64,000 nucleotides of DNA from Synechococcus sp. KORDI-100 (GTDB taxonomy: Bacteria; Cyanobacteriota; Cyanobacteriia; PCC-6307; Cyanobiaceae). The stretch's first letter is position 1. Each line of letters begins with the position of its first letter. The stretch spans positions 682,001-746,000 of the forward strand of contig NZ_CP006269.1 in NCBI RefSeq assembly GCF_000737535.1, written 5' to 3'. Below are positions 10,031 to 19,926 of this stretch, one piece after another. A program made the translations under genes and the position numbers. The notes under the pieces are model-generated. The model worked only from the letters and a program-made list of their open reading frames with translations, ran no database searches and was not told the origin of the DNA.

Positions 10031-11547
10031 GAACCCGGAGGATTGAGACAGGCCAGTGCCGTGAGCATGCCGCGTGCCTTGTTGAGGGTCTCCTCGTATT
10101 CGGCAGTCGGGGTTGAGTCCGCAACAATTCCAGCGCCGGCCTGCACCTTGACGCTGCTGCCTCCTTCAGCCCCCGGCTGAACCACCATGGTGCGGATGGT
10201 GATGGCGGTATTCAACGCACCGCAGAGATCGACGGATCCATAAACGCCGGAATAGGGACCACGGGCATCGGGTTCAAGCTCGTGGATCAATTGCATCGCC
10301 CGGATTTTTGGAGCCCCGCTCACGGTGCCGGCCGGGAAGGCCGCATTCAAGAGGCTCCAGACGTTGTTGTCGGCGGTCAGTTGGCCTTCCACCTCGCTCA
10401 CGATGTGCATCACGTGGGAGTACCGCTCGATGACCATGAGATCACTGACTTTGACACTTCCCGGTCGGCAAACGCGGCCAAGATCGTTACGGCCCAGGTC
10501 AACGAGCATCACGTGCTCGGCACGTTCCTTTGGGTCCGCCAGCAGATCGATCTCCAGTTCCCTGTCTTCCGAGGCCGTGCGCCCTCGGGGTCGAGTGCCT
10601 GCGATTGGTCGAAGGCTGGCACGGATCCCTTCAGCGGCTGGTTCCGCGTGCACCATCACTTCTGGGCTGGAGCCGATCAGCTGCCAGTCTCCGAAATCGA
10701 AGAACGCCATGTACGGCGACGGATTCACCATCCTCAGGCTCCTGTAGAGCTCAAGGGGTTGCTGAGGCACGGTGGTTTCCAGTCTCTGACTGATCACGAG
10801 CTGGAACACGTCACCGGCTGCGATGTGTTCGCGGGCTGTGTGGACGGATGATTCAAAGTCTGCGCGGCTGCGATTGCTTCGCACATCGCTGACTTCCGAG
10901 GTGGCGGGAGTCCATGGCAGCGGTGCGACGGAGGGCAGCGGAGCATTCATGCGCCGACGCAGGTCGTGGATTCTGCTCAGGGCGGCAGACCAGGCGATCT
11001 CCTCGCTTTCAGCCCGTTCGATGTCGGCATAGGCGACAGCGGTGATCAGACGCTTGACCTGATCAAAAATCAGGACGGCATCCATCAGCATCCAGATGCC
11101 ATCGGGGGGATCGCCAGCCGCTCGGGGATGGACCGGCACCGTTGCCTCGATCCATTGGATCAGTTCATAACCCCAGATCCCGTAGAGCTGCCCCAATGGC
11201 GGAAGCCCAGGCAAGTTGGCGCAGCGATAGCCGCTGAGGCACTGCTGGAGTGCCTCCAGAGGGTTCCCCTGAAACGTGTCCTGATCGCCATCGCGCCACC
11301 GTCTTGTCAGGTGGCTGCCTCGTGCCGATGCGGTCCAGAGCGGATCGCAGGCCACAACGCTCCAGCGTCCAAGGGTTTCCCCGCCTTCTACCGACTCGAG
11401 CAGGACGCCTGGAGGCTGGTCCGCTCCCACCTTGATCCATGTGGTGAGAGGAGTCTCCAGGTCGGCCGGCCAGCTTTCCGCCAGCGGAATAAGGTTGGCG
11501 CCAGCTGCAGCAGCCTCGCGAAAGGCTCCGCGATCAGGATTGAACAT
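10027..11547 (-). CDS. trpE: Anthranilate synthase component I
   Basis: 506 residues. Converts chorismate to anthranilate in tryptophan synthesis, with TrpG supplying ammonia. The N-terminal LLESVEGG is the tryptophan feedback site. The chorismate-binding core includes GSSPEVMV, RPIAGTRPRG, LADPKERAEHVMLVDLGRND and the C-terminal KVQAGAGIVADSTP. No TRAP site or leader peptide is evident upstream. First gene of the trpE-gshA-ppc group. Confidence 0.96.
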   Translation of the reverse strand: MFNPDRGAFREAAAAGANLIPLAESWPADLETPLTTWIKVGADQPPGVLLESVEGGETLGRWSVVACDPLWTASARGSHLTRRWRDGDQDTFQGNPLEALQQCLSGYRCANLPGLPPLGQLYGIWGYELIQWIEATVPVHPRAAGDPPDGIWMLMDAVLIFDQVKRLITAVAYADIERAESEEIAWSAALSRIHDLRRRMNAPLPSVAPLPWTPATSEVSDVRSNRSRADFESSVHTAREHIAAGDVFQLVISQRLETTVPQQPLELYRSLRMVNPSPYMAFFDFGDWQLIGSSPEVMVHAEPAAEGIRASLRPIAGTRPRGRTASEDRELEIDLLADPKERAEHVMLVDLGRNDLGRVCRPGSVKVSDLMVIERYSHVMHIVSEVEGQLTADNNVWSLLNAAFPAGTVSGAPKIRAMQLIHELEPDARGPYSGVYGSVDLCGALNTAITIRTMVVQPGAEGGSSVKVQAGAGIVADSTPTAEYEETLNKARGMLTALACLNPPGS

Positions 11548-11602
11548 GCGCGCATCCTGCCAGCTTCACCAGCGTTCAAAGGGAACGCTGAGGATTCTGG
11601 AT

Positions 11603-12034
11603 TCAGGCGTCGTACGTGTTGCGGCCGCTGAACTTGATATTGGCTGGATTGACGTTCTGGCCGATGCGACGGGGGTTGTGACCCACCATGGCGCGTCCTT
11701 CGTTGACCTTCTCAGGGAAGACGCCATCGGCTGGATGCAGGAACTCGGTGTCTCCGCCAGGGAAGATCCGGTAGATCTTGTAGTTCTCGATCCGGGGCTT
11801 GAACTTGGTTCTCAGCTGGGTACCCAGAGCCAGGCACTGCTCCTTGCGAGCGAAGTACATGATGTTGTCGCCTTCATTCATCATCGCCGCCCCCCCGGTG
11901 GGCAGCTCGAAGGCCTGGGCGCTGGCACTGTTCCAGGTGATCGCGTATTTCTCTTCGGTTTCCGCGGAATTCAGAAGGCCGCCAGTGCTGCCGATGTACT
12001 GAGGAAGTTGACCGTTCAACGCCGATGCTGTCAT
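11603..12034 (-). CDS. psaD: Photosystem I subunit II (PsaD)
   Basis: 143 residues. Stromal extrinsic subunit that docks ferredoxin on photosystem I and stabilises PsaC. The conserved stretch [32 protein letters not shown] and [28 protein letters not shown] is intact. ATG 12034 is the usual start ([11 protein letters not shown]); the open frame upstream is not conserved. It lies 92 bases downstream of the sensor kinase gene on the same strand. Confidence 0.97.
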   Translation of the reverse strand: MTASALNGQLPQYIGSTGGLLNSAETEEKYAITWNSASAQAFELPTGGAAMMNEGDNIMYFARKEQCLALGTQLRTKFKPRIENYKIYRIFPGGDTEFLHPADGVFPEKVNEGRAMVGHNPRRIGQNVNPANIKFSGRNTYDA

Positions 12035-12126
12035 GGGCTGCAGGACTCCTGACGGGCCATTACGGCTGGAAAGTAGCACTGCGATCAGGCCGTGATCCAT
12101 GGAGTGATCACAACCGTCACACCCCT

Positions 12127-13494
12127 TCATCCAGTCTCGGTTGCAACTGGAAAAAACACGGTGAGATTTCGGTCTTCCCGTTCGCGGTAGCGGCCCCCGA
12201 GGCTGGCCAGCAGCCGGCGGGTTGCCTGCTGGCTCAGCTGGAGGCTGCCGGTGCTGGGATCCCAGCTCAGGACCGCGCCGACCTGTTCCGTCTGCGAGTG
12301 CTCCTGTCCCGTCCGTTCGGGTGGGGCCCCCTCGCGACTCGGCGGATTGACAAGCATCTGAAGCTTGAGGCGTGCGCCGGCTGCACTGAGCAGCAATGTC
12401 AACCCGCTGCCGGATGGAAGTCCCCGACTGGCCCGGTCGATCAGGCCACCTAGCATTGGCTCGAGTCGCCGTGGATCACTGAGAACCAGTGGAAGCCCAG
12501 CTTCCAAATTGAGTTTGAGCTGGATGCCGCGACGTTCCAACTGGTTGGTCCAGGCAGGCTCAAGAGACTCAAGAATCTGGGCCAGATCGGTGCGGGCCAA
12601 ATTGGATGGCTGCGGTTGCCTCTGCAACTCGGCGGCATGAAAGATCAGGCCGAAGCGGTCGATCTGTTCGCTGCATTCCACATCGATCTGGCGCAGCCGT
12701 TTCATCACCACCGCTGGGAGATCTCGACGTCGGACCAGGGAGCGGACCAGGGTGCGGATCGTTGCAAGGGGGGTGCGGACTTCATGGCTGAGTGCCTCCA
12801 GCAGCCCCAGGTCGTCCTGCGGATCGGATTCACGTTGCGAGGAACTTGTGGGTGTTTGAAGCGTGATGCTGGGGGCCATCGTGGTGAGCCTCTCCGCCAG
12901 CTGGGGCCAGAAACGCTGCGGCAACGTTTCATCGGTGTGGAGCGGTCCGAGCTGTCTCAGGTCGTCCTGAAGCTGGTCCGCCATGGCGGGGTCCTGCTCC
13001 TGCAGCTGACGCCCGATCAGAGCCAGGATGTCCCCAAGTGTGGTGGGATCACTGCTGATCAGCAGCTGACGCCTGCCTTCCAATCCCTGGAGTGCCAGTG
13101 CCAGTTGAAGCTGGGGAGTGATCAGGATCAGCAGTGGGTCACGGCAGTCGTCCGGATGCAGAGCCAGGCGTCTGTAGCTGCGGCCTGAGGGATGGGCCAC
13201 CGCAGAACCGGTTCCAGGCAGAGCCGCTGCGACGGGGAGGAGTTGCCCCAGCTCCTCCGGTGCCCAGACCCACCCGTGCAGGCAACCCAGCAACTGGGGT
13301 TCATAGAGAGCGGGCAGGGGAGCCGCTAGCCAGAGTCCACTCTGCACATCCTCAGGAATGAGCAGATCCTGTTGCAGTGTCTCCAGGGCTGCCCACCAAA
13401 GCCGGCGCACGGATGCTTCGTCACAGCGGCCCGTCGGCCGCTCGGCGGCCAGGCGCTGCCTCAGCTCCTCGAAATGCAGGCCTGTCCCGCTCAC
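12127..13494 (-). CDS. Sensor histidine kinase with degenerate catalytic domain
   Basis: 455 residues from a GTG that overlaps the rodA stop (GTGA). The N-terminal ~200 residues resemble the sensor regions of cyanobacterial kinases ([15 protein letters not shown]). The H-box is intact ([15 protein letters not shown]). The ATP-binding part is eroded: the N-box position reads LIDRASRG with Asp instead of Asn, and no DxGxGI box is visible. The tail [13 protein letters not shown]...LTVFFPV still looks kinase-like. It may be a pseudokinase, or may need a partner kinase. The longer open frame upstream is a shadow of rodA. Confidence 0.8.
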   Translation of the reverse strand: MSGTGLHFEELRQRLAAERPTGRCDEASVRRLWWAALETLQQDLLIPEDVQSGLWLAAPLPALYEPQLLGCLHGWVWAPEELGQLLPVAAALPGTGSAVAHPSGRSYRRLALHPDDCRDPLLILITPQLQLALALQGLEGRRQLLISSDPTTLGDILALIGRQLQEQDPAMADQLQDDLRQLGPLHTDETLPQRFWPQLAERLTTMAPSITLQTPTSSSQRESDPQDDLGLLEALSHEVRTPLATIRTLVRSLVRRRDLPAVVMKRLRQIDVECSEQIDRFGLIFHAAELQRQPQPSNLARTDLAQILESLEPAWTNQLERRGIQLKLNLEAGLPLVLSDPRRLEPMLGGLIDRASRGLPSGSGLTLLLSAAGARLKLQMLVNPPSREGAPPERTGQEHSQTEQVGAVLSWDPSTGSLQLSQQATRRLLASLGGRYREREDRNLTVFFPVATETG

Positions 13495-14729
13495 CGTCGT
13501 CCAGGGCTCAGCCCTCGGCTCTGACGGACAACCGACAGACAGAGACCAAGGGCGATGAAGTTGACCACCATCGCCGAACGTCCATAGCTCAGAAAGGGGA
13601 GGGGGATGCCGGTCACCGGTCCCAGCCCGATGGTCATGAAGATGTTCACCACCACTTGGAACATGACCATCGTGCCGATTCCGATCACCACCAGGGCCTC
13701 GAAATCGGAGCGGGCATGACGGGCCACCTGCAGGAGTCGGGCCATCAGCAGTGCGAAACCCAGCACCACAAGGATGCATCCGATGAAGCCGGTCTCCTCC
13801 CCCAGTGCGCTGAAGATGAAATCCGTGTGCTGCTCAGGAATGAACCGCAGTTTGGTCAGCTGACCCTGCATCAGGCCCGTGCCGAACAAACCGCCGGATC
13901 CGATCCCCACCGTGCTCTGAAGCAGGTGATAGCCGCCTCCGAGTGGATCTTTGGATGGATCCAGAAACAACACCAGGCGATCCCTCTGGTAATCCTTCAG
14001 CCCGTGCATCCACAGCCACGGCGTCACGAAGGCCATGCTTCCGTGCACCAGCACCGTGACCGCCGCGGCGAGACGCTTCCAGGGAAGCGATCGGTAAGCC
14101 AGGAGAGCCATCAGTGGGATCCAGATGGCCATGGCCCAGGGAAGCAAACCTGCGAAAAGTGCTGTCAGGAGAGGTGACAGCAGCAGAACAACCCATTCGA
14201 TGGGCATTCCTGACCAATAGAGCATGGTGAGCATCAGGGCACCGAACACCAGCGACGTGCCGAGATCGGGCTGGATGAACACCAGCAACCATGGGATCGA
14301 GATCACGCCAAGGGGGCGCATCAGATCAACCGGTCGTTCGACCGGATGGCGCGACAGAACAGCAGCGACAAGAAGAATCGCGGCGATTTTCGCGAATTCC
14401 GACGGCTGCACGTTCACCCCTCCAATGCTGATCCAGCGCTGGGCTCCCAGGGCGGTGGTTCCAATCACCTTGACCGCCACCAGGCTGATCAGCGTCAGTC
14501 CATAAATGGGGATCAGAAACGGTTTCAACCGGTTCAACGGCAGCCGTTCCAGCACCAGCGCGATCAACACACCGGCAGCGGCGGTGATCCAGTGGTGGTA
14601 CCAGTCGGCGTAATCGGCCTGTCGCTGGGTGCTGGCGATGAGCAGCCCCGCGACCGCCACCATGGCCAGTGGGACACCCCAGAGAACCCACTCCCGCCGT
14701 CGTCTCCGACTCTTGCGGCTGGAGTACAT
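13491..14729 (-). CDS. rodA: Rod-shape SEDS glycosyltransferase RodA
   Basis: 412 residues, polytopic membrane protein with about ten hydrophobic segments. SEDS peptidoglycan polymerase of the elongation machinery. Marker segments: GAQRWISIGGVNVQPSEFAK, FIQPDLGTSLVF, and the C-terminal GPVTGIPLPFLSYGRSAM. FtsW is the close alternative, but the short cytoplasmic N-terminus and GxNxQPSEFAK context fit RodA. Start and stop overlap mrp and the kinase gene by three to four bases. Confidence 0.9.
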   Translation of the reverse strand: MYSSRKSRRRRREWVLWGVPLAMVAVAGLLIASTQRQADYADWYHHWITAAAGVLIALVLERLPLNRLKPFLIPIYGLTLISLVAVKVIGTTALGAQRWISIGGVNVQPSEFAKIAAILLVAAVLSRHPVERPVDLMRPLGVISIPWLLVFIQPDLGTSLVFGALMLTMLYWSGMPIEWVVLLLSPLLTALFAGLLPWAMAIWIPLMALLAYRSLPWKRLAAAVTVLVHGSMAFVTPWLWMHGLKDYQRDRLVLFLDPSKDPLGGGYHLLQSTVGIGSGGLFGTGLMQGQLTKLRFIPEQHTDFIFSALGEETGFIGCILVVLGFALLMARLLQVARHARSDFEALVVIGIGTMVMFQVVVNIFMTIGLGPVTGIPLPFLSYGRSAMVVNFIALGLCLSVVRQSRGLSPGRR

Positions 14730-15847
14730 CAGGCCCTGGTGTCTGCCTGTTGCAGCACGCTGTCTGCCAGAGCCCGGAACGCAGCCGCACTGGCGGATTC
14801 GCTGCGGCTGAGAATAATCGGTCGTCCTGAATCCCCACCCTCCTGGACCGGCATTTCCATCGGGATCTGGGTCAGCAGGGGGACGTCGTATTCATCCGCC
14901 AGGCGTTGGCCGCCGCCGCTGCCGAACAGGGCGTATCGCTTGTCAGGTTGATCGGGGGGGATGAACGTGCTCATGTTTTCAACCACCCCAAGAACAGGGA
15001 TGTCGAGCTGACGGAACATGGCCAGACCGCGGCGGGCATCCTGGAGCGAGACCTGCTGGGGGGTCGTCACGATCACGACGCCGGCCATGGGGACCGCCTG
15101 GGCCAATGACAACTGAGCATCCCCGGTTCCAGGTGGAAGGTCCACAACCAGGACATCCCGATCTCCCCATTCCGCCTGATAGAGAAACTGGCGAATGATT
15201 CCGTTGAGCATCGGGCCACGCCAGATCACAGGCTGGTGCTCATCAATCAGCAGGCCCATGGACACCATGGCAACCCCGCAGCTGCTGATCGGGATGATGC
15301 GTTGACCCTCCCCGCTGCCGATCACCTCCGGCGTCTGGTCAGCAACTCCCAACATGGTTGGGGCATTGGGGCCGTAGATGTCGGCGTCGAGCAGGCCGAC
15401 AGTTTTGCCCTGCCGGGCCAATGCGCAAGCCAGATTCACCGCGACAGTGCTCTTGCCGACGCCGCCTTTGCCACTGCTGACGGCGATGACCTGACGAACG
15501 CCTGGAATCCCCTGGCGTTCGGCCTGTTGTCCATGGCCCGCCTGGCCGATGCCGCCTTGACTGGGAGGCTGTCCAAGTTCGATCTGGATGTCGTTGATGC
15601 CGTCCAGAGTCCTCAGCAGGTCTTTGGCTTCGGCGGCGATCCGCTCACGCTGGCTCTGGGCGAATCCGGGAAGTGAGAGCCGGAAGACCACTCTCGGAGG
15701 GGCGACCCGGACCTGATCGATCCATCCCAGCTCGAGGGCGGAGCGACCACTTCCGGCGTCCTTCACCTGTTCGAGGCAGCTCCGCGCCTGCTCCGCCGTA
15801 ACCATCTCGCGTGGTGTTGCGACTCGGATCCTAGAGGCGGCGCCCAT
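14729..15847 (-). CDS. mrp: Mrp/NBP35-family Fe-S cluster carrier ATPase
   Basis: 372 residues. An N-terminal MIP18/DUF59-like domain (residues 15-105) precedes a ParA-like ATPase with the deviant Walker A GKGGVGKSTVAVNLA and DADIYGPNAP. VVENMSTF is the usual Mrp motif, although the CxxC cluster-binding pair normally just after it is not seen. Proposed to carry Fe-S clusters to apoproteins. ATG 15847 has an AGGGA ribosome site five bases upstream, so it is preferred over ATG 15805. Confidence 0.9.
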   Translation of the reverse strand: MGAASRIRVATPREMVTAEQARSCLEQVKDAGSGRSALELGWIDQVRVAPPRVVFRLSLPGFAQSQRERIAAEAKDLLRTLDGINDIQIELGQPPSQGGIGQAGHGQQAERQGIPGVRQVIAVSSGKGGVGKSTVAVNLACALARQGKTVGLLDADIYGPNAPTMLGVADQTPEVIGSGEGQRIIPISSCGVAMVSMGLLIDEHQPVIWRGPMLNGIIRQFLYQAEWGDRDVLVVDLPPGTGDAQLSLAQAVPMAGVVIVTTPQQVSLQDARRGLAMFRQLDIPVLGVVENMSTFIPPDQPDKRYALFGSGGGQRLADEYDVPLLTQIPMEMPVQEGGDSGRPIILSRSESASAAAFRALADSVLQQADTRA

Positions 15848-15922
15848 GACAGTCCCTGACGGGTCCTTGTCGGGGTCTCACCTGACCTGTTTAGGTGCTC
15901 AGATCACCAACCGTTGCCTCCC

Positions 15923-17020
15923 ATGGTCCGCAGCCTGCTTCGACGCGTCCTCGGCCCTGCCGGGAAGCAGGCTGCAAGCCCTTCCCAGCCTGTACTGGAG
16001 AGTCCTCCACGCGACTCGAGAGAGCGTGCCCGCAGCATGGTGCTGGGTCTTCAGGACGAGATCTGTTCCGGTCTTGAAGCTCTCGATGGAGAGAGCCGCT
16101 TCACGGAAGAGAGCTGGGAGCGTCCAGAGGGTGGGGGTGGACGCTCCCGGGTCATGCGGGATGGCCGGATCTTTGAACAGGGAGGCGTCAATTTCTCCGA
16201 GGTGCAGGGCCAGGAGCTCCCCCCTTCAATCCTGAAACAACGTCCTGAAGCCAAGGGACATCACTGGTTCGCAACCGGGACGTCCATGGTCCTGCATCCC
16301 CGCAGTCCGTATATCCCCACCGTTCATCTCAATTACCGCTACTTCGAAGCCGGTCCGGTGTGGTGGTTCGGAGGTGGAGCCGACCTCACTCCCTACTACC
16401 CATTTCTGGAGGATGCACGTCATTTCCACCGCACGCATCAGGCTGCCTGTGATTCGGTGCATCCTGATCTCCACAAGGTGTTCAAGCCATGGTGCGACGA
16501 ATATTTCTTCCTCAAGCACCGAGGCGAGACCCGTGGCGTCGGTGGGATCTTCTACGACTACCAGGATTCCAATGGTGTCCTCTACAAGGGTCAGGACGGC
16601 AGCGGGCCTGCAGCTGCGATGGCGACCGAACTCGGACCGCGACCCCTTGGCTGGGAGCAACTGTTCTCGCTCGGTCAGGCCTGTGGCCGAGCGTTTCTGC
16701 CCTCATACCGCCCGATCGTTGAGAAACGGCACTCGCTTCCCTATGGCGATCGGGAGCGGGAGTTTCAGCTGTATCGACGCGGTCGTTATGTGGAATTCAA
16801 CCTCGTCTGGGATCGGGGAACGATCTTTGGGCTGCAGACGAACGGTCGCACTGAGTCGATCCTGATGTCGCTGCCCCCCCTCGTCCGTTGGGAGTACGGC
16901 TACAAGGCTGAGCCCGGCTCAAGGGAAGCGCTGCTCACAGAGCTGTTCACCAAACCGCAGGACTGGCTTGGAGATCATTCCCTTGATGATCGTTGCCGAC
17001 CGCATCACGCCGTCTATTGA
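15923..17020 (+). CDS. hemF: Oxygen-dependent coproporphyrinogen III oxidase
   Basis: About 365 residues. Aerobic oxidative decarboxylation of coproporphyrinogen III to protoporphyrinogen IX, needed for heme, chlorophyll and bilins. Conserved blocks: [46 protein letters not shown] and [12 protein letters not shown] 15923 gives a poorly conserved 35-residue leader; ATG 16037 is possible. Divergent from mrp. Confidence 0.96.
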   Translation: MVRSLLRRVLGPAGKQAASPSQPVLESPPRDSRERARSMVLGLQDEICSGLEALDGESRFTEESWERPEGGGGRSRVMRDGRIFEQGGVNFSEVQGQELPPSILKQRPEAKGHHWFATGTSMVLHPRSPYIPTVHLNYRYFEAGPVWWFGGGADLTPYYPFLEDARHFHRTHQAACDSVHPDLHKVFKPWCDEYFFLKHRGETRGVGGIFYDYQDSNGVLYKGQDGSGPAAAMATELGPRPLGWEQLFSLGQACGRAFLPSYRPIVEKRHSLPYGDREREFQLYRRGRYVEFNLVWDRGTIFGLQTNGRTESILMSLPPLVRWEYGYKAEPGSREALLTELFTKPQDWLGDHSLDDRCRPHHAVY

Positions 17021-17048
17021 AACCTCAAGGCAAGGCAGCTGAACATGA

Positions 17049-17870
17049 TCAGCTGCGACCGACACCCCTGACCAGAGCATCCACCACGCGGCTGGCCAGG
17101 CACTGGATGGTCTCCGCGCTTCTGATCGGGTCTCTGAGTTGGGTCTCGAGTTCTCCCTGAAGCATGCCGATTTCAAGGATGCCGATGCCGCGGCGAGGTC
17201 CACCGAGGCCACCACGGAAATCTCTGGGAAACCTGCCAAAGGCTTTGGCAAGGCTTTCATCCACCACGTTGAGGTTGCGGTTGATCGCTGGAATCAGACC
17301 GGAGCCGAAGCCATAGGGGCTGTAGGCATCGAAGTGGATCTCAAGGATGTAATCCCCACGTTCCGACCGCATTTTGGCTTGGGCCCAGTTGGTGGATGGA
17401 TCCCTGTGATTGCGGATGGTCAGTGACGGTGGTGTATAGCCGCTGATGTTCAGGCCCCGTTGCCGTCCCAGCTGCACAATCTGCTGCTGCACCTTGAAGT
17501 TCCAGTACAGCTCGTCGCGCATCCGGCCATCCATCGGGCGCTGCTTCAGCACATCAACCGCGTAGCCAGGGGTGCCGGATCCATCCATGTTCTGGGAATC
17601 GGCATGGCCTGCCATGACAACGATCGGAAGATCGGGGCTGACCGGGGCGAGCCCCCTCCATCGACCGGGCATGCGGGTGCGTGGACCCATCAGAGGGTCG
17701 GGGTTGCTGATAGCTGGACAACTGGCGATGACGGGTTCTTTGCGTTCCGGTGGATCCTGCAGCCAGTTCCGGGGTGGTTCTGCGGCTTTGGCGAGCAAGA
17801 GCAGCGAGAGTGTCGTCAGGGAGATCGTGAGGGAGATCCGACGACGTCGGATCCAACCGGGCAAAGCCAT
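17049..17870 (-). CDS. N-acetylmuramoyl-L-alanine amidase-like protein (Amidase_3 type)
   Basis: 273 residues. Residues 10-30 are hydrophobic (ISLTISLTTLSLLLLAKAA), a signal peptide or anchor, so the enzyme is likely periplasmic. VVMAGHADSQ corresponds to the first zinc His of Amidase_3 enzymes, LEIHFDAY to the second, and ILEIGM to the catalytic Glu. The usual DPGHGG is altered to MAGHADS, so activity should not be taken for granted. Role: cutting the amide bond between MurNAc and the peptide stem. Convergent with hemF. Confidence 0.72.
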   Translation of the reverse strand: MALPGWIRRRRISLTISLTTLSLLLLAKAAEPPRNWLQDPPERKEPVIASCPAISNPDPLMGPRTRMPGRWRGLAPVSPDLPIVVMAGHADSQNMDGSGTPGYAVDVLKQRPMDGRMRDELYWNFKVQQQIVQLGRQRGLNISGYTPPSLTIRNHRDPSTNWAQAKMRSERGDYILEIHFDAYSPYGFGSGLIPAINRNLNVVDESLAKAFGRFPRDFRGGLGGPRRGIGILEIGMLQGELETQLRDPIRSAETIQCLASRVVDALVRGVGRS

Positions 17871-17873
17871 GGA

Positions 17874-18437
17874 TTAGATCGGTGATGAAAGCAGTGAGCC
17901 ATCACTGGCGAGCTCGAGAGACTCCGAGAGTTCGAGCTCAATGGCGATCAGCTCGTCGCGATGAGCTCGCAGTCGCAGGATGCTGCCTGCCTTGAGCGTG
18001 TCGTCGCCCCCTTCGAGGAGGCGAAGTTCGAGGTCTTCGGAGCGCGCGGCCCGCTTGTCATAAACGAGACCGGCCAGGGGACCAAGGCCGATCAGAAGCA
18101 ACGGCCAGCCATGCCATTGGGGGATGAGCTGCTGAAGCACCAGTCCGAAGCAGGCGCCTCCGATGGCCGCAAGAACAGACAGCAACACTGCCAACGGGCG
18201 ACTGGCCGCCACCTGGCCGCGGAAGCGCAGCACCTGCCGTTCGGCATCGCCTCCAGTCCGGCTCCAGCCGCGCTTCTCAAGCCATTGTGTGAGCGTCTCC
18301 AGCACCTCGAGAGGTGGTTTCGGAGAGCTCACGTCAACAACGGTGGTTCGGTCTTTGCTGGCTGCCCGCAGGAAGAAGACCAGCCCGATGGCCAGCAGCA
18401 CCGTCAGTAGGAGGGTGGATTGAAATCCTGCGGGCAT
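17874..18437 (-). CDS. CCB2/CCB4-like complex C cofactor assembly protein
   Basis: 187 residues with a hydrophobic N-terminus (LLLTVLLAIGLVFFLRAASKD) and two further membrane segments around residues 80-125. The pattern of a membrane anchor, a small soluble loop, then a hairpin and a C-terminal soluble domain fits the cyanobacterial relatives of CCB2/CCB4. In chloroplasts those help attach heme ci to cytochrome b6. The function here is inferred from family resemblance. Four bases separate it from the amidase gene downstream. Confidence 0.65.
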   Translation of the reverse strand: MPAGFQSTLLLTVLLAIGLVFFLRAASKDRTTVVDVSSPKPPLEVLETLTQWLEKRGWSRTGGDAERQVLRFRGQVAASRPLAVLLSVLAAIGGACFGLVLQQLIPQWHGWPLLLIGLGPLAGLVYDKRAARSEDLELRLLEGGDDTLKAGSILRLRAHRDELIAIELELSESLELASDGSLLSSPI

Positions 18438-18490
18438 CTCGCCTAGGCGGCGTTGGCAGGAACCTATTCCACTGCCTCCTCAGAAACGGT

Positions 18491-18964
18491 TCAGGTGAGC
18501 ACGAGGCGGTGCGAATCGAGCCAGCTGTGCCAGGGCGACATCAGTTTCTCGGCATCATTGCGGGCTGTCGGGAGCAGGTGGAGCATCCGTCTTGGACGAC
18601 CCCGGCTTGGGCACCGCTGGGTGTAGGTGGTGATCGATCCCTGTTCCTCCAGGAATTCCAGCGCCTGTTGAAGCACGGTTTCAGAGAGCCTCAGCTGGGG
18701 CTCTTCACGGGTCAGTTTCTGCAGGAGTCCGGAGGGATAGTTGTCATCCTTCAGGAGGCATTCGAGAACCCAGCAGACCGCAAGTTCCAGATCGAGGAAC
18801 TGTGGTGGCGGCTGACGGAAATACTGCTGGATATCCGCAAGGCTGTTGCGCGAGGGCTTTCGTCGGGAGAACAAAGCGGCTGTGTCGCTTTTTCCATGAA
18901 AGTCGATCTCATTTTGAGATTCAAGAGGGAATTTCGATTTTTGTGGTCGTTCTGGCGGGCACAC
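18491..18964 (-). CDS. Hypothetical protein, possible winged-helix fold
   Basis: Up to 157 residues. From LADIQQYFRQPP onward the protein looks conserved: ELAVCWVLECLL, ETVLQQALEFLEEQGSI and RCPSRGRPRRMLHL suggest a helix-turn-helix with a basic wing, as in small DNA-binding regulators. The first ~40 residues are unlikely to be conserved and the GTG start at 18964 is uncertain. It is divergent from the RNase D gene, with only about 30 bases between them. I do not recognise a named family. Confidence 0.55.
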   Translation of the reverse strand: MCPPERPQKSKFPLESQNEIDFHGKSDTAALFSRRKPSRNSLADIQQYFRQPPPQFLDLELAVCWVLECLLKDDNYPSGLLQKLTREEPQLRLSETVLQQALEFLEEQGSITTYTQRCPSRGRPRRMLHLLPTARNDAEKLMSPWHSWLDSHRLVLT

Positions 18965-18994
18965 TGGCCGCGATTGATCTGTTCAAGCTTCCCC

Positions 18995-19639
18995 ATGGCT
19001 GAGTCGTTGCCCGCTGCCGCTGAGTTCGCAGTCTTCGATGGCGATCTGGATCCGCTCTGGACCGAGCGGTATCTGGGCGTGTCTGCCCTGGCGGTTGATA
19101 CCGAGGCGATGGGCCTGGTTCATGGGCGCGACCGGCTCTGCTTGGTGCAGATTGCCGATGAAAACGATCGTGTGGCCTGCATCCGCATCGCTCTCGGTCA
19201 ATCCGAGGCGCCGAGGCTCAGAAGCGTGATGGAGGCTGCGGAGGTGGAAAAGGTTTTCCATTACGCCCGCTTCGATGTGGCGGCCCTGGCCAGCGGGCTT
19301 GGTATCGCGGTGAATCCTCTGTTCTGCACCAAGGTCGGCAGCCGTTTAGCTCGCACCTACACCCCGAGGCATGGTCTGAAGGACCTGGTGATGGAGCTGG
19401 TCGGCGTGGAACTGGATAAGGGTGCTCAGAGCAGTGATTGGGGTCGGGTCGATCAACTGTCCGACACCCAGCTCGCCTACGCGGCCAACGACGTTCGCTA
19501 CCTGCTTCCGGCACGCCGCAGGCTCGAAGAGATGCTGCGCAGAGAGGGGCGCTGGGATCTGGCGTGTCGCTGCTTCAGCTGCATTCCCGTTGTCGCCGAA
19601 CTGGATCGTCTGCGGTTTCACCAGACGTTCGAGCATTAG
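18995..19639 (+). CDS. RNase D-like 3'-5' exonuclease
   Basis: 214 residues, a single DEDDy exonuclease domain without the HRDC domain of full RNase D. Exo motifs: VDTEAMG (D and E), FHYARFDVA (second D), and YAANDVRYLL (Y-x3-D). Likely trims structured RNA 3' ends. ATG 18995 fits the start of homology; the long open frame to the left is a shadow. Confidence 0.88.
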   Translation: MAESLPAAAEFAVFDGDLDPLWTERYLGVSALAVDTEAMGLVHGRDRLCLVQIADENDRVACIRIALGQSEAPRLRSVMEAAEVEKVFHYARFDVAALASGLGIAVNPLFCTKVGSRLARTYTPRHGLKDLVMELVGVELDKGAQSSDWGRVDQLSDTQLAYAANDVRYLLPARRRLEEMLRREGRWDLACRCFSCIPVVAELDRLRFHQTFEH

Positions 19640-19668
19640 TTTCGAGTGCTGGCGAGGGGTTGGTTGAG

Positions 19669-19926
19669 TCAGTCCTCCAGCAGGAAATTGCCATCTCCTT
19701 CGCTGTTGCTGAGCAGGGAATTGAGACGTTGTCTTGCTGCATCGCCATCGCGTTTCGCCTCTTCCAGCAAGGTTGCGGCGAGGTTGCGCCTGCGCTCGTT
19801 GTCGCGGGTTCCCTCACGCGCTGCCATCTGATCGACCTGGCGACGCGCACTGGCCAGACTGATTCCTAATTCGCTGGCCAGCTGGGCGCAGAGTTTCACA
19901 TAGGCGTGATCCTGGATTGCAGCCAT
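19669..19926 (-). CDS. Small conserved hypothetical protein
   Basis: 85 residues, strongly helical and charged (RRQVDQMAAREGTRDNERRR). It begins MAAIQDHAYVKLCAQLASELGIS and its ATG overlaps the stop of the upstream LpxB-like gene (ATGA), implying coupled translation. No motif identifies a function. The overlap and codon use support a real gene. Confidence 0.65.
   Translation of the reverse strand: MAAIQDHAYVKLCAQLASELGISLASARRQVDQMAAREGTRDNERRRNLAATLLEEAKRDGDAARQRLNSLLSNSEGDGNFLLED

Noticed and set aside
13495-13779. N-terminal extension of the histidine kinase
   Set aside because: His/Pro/Gly-rich out-of-frame translation of rodA.
18314-18994. Upstream extension of the RNase D-like gene
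   Set aside because: Runs antisense through two minus-strand genes; exonuclease homology starts after ATG 18995.
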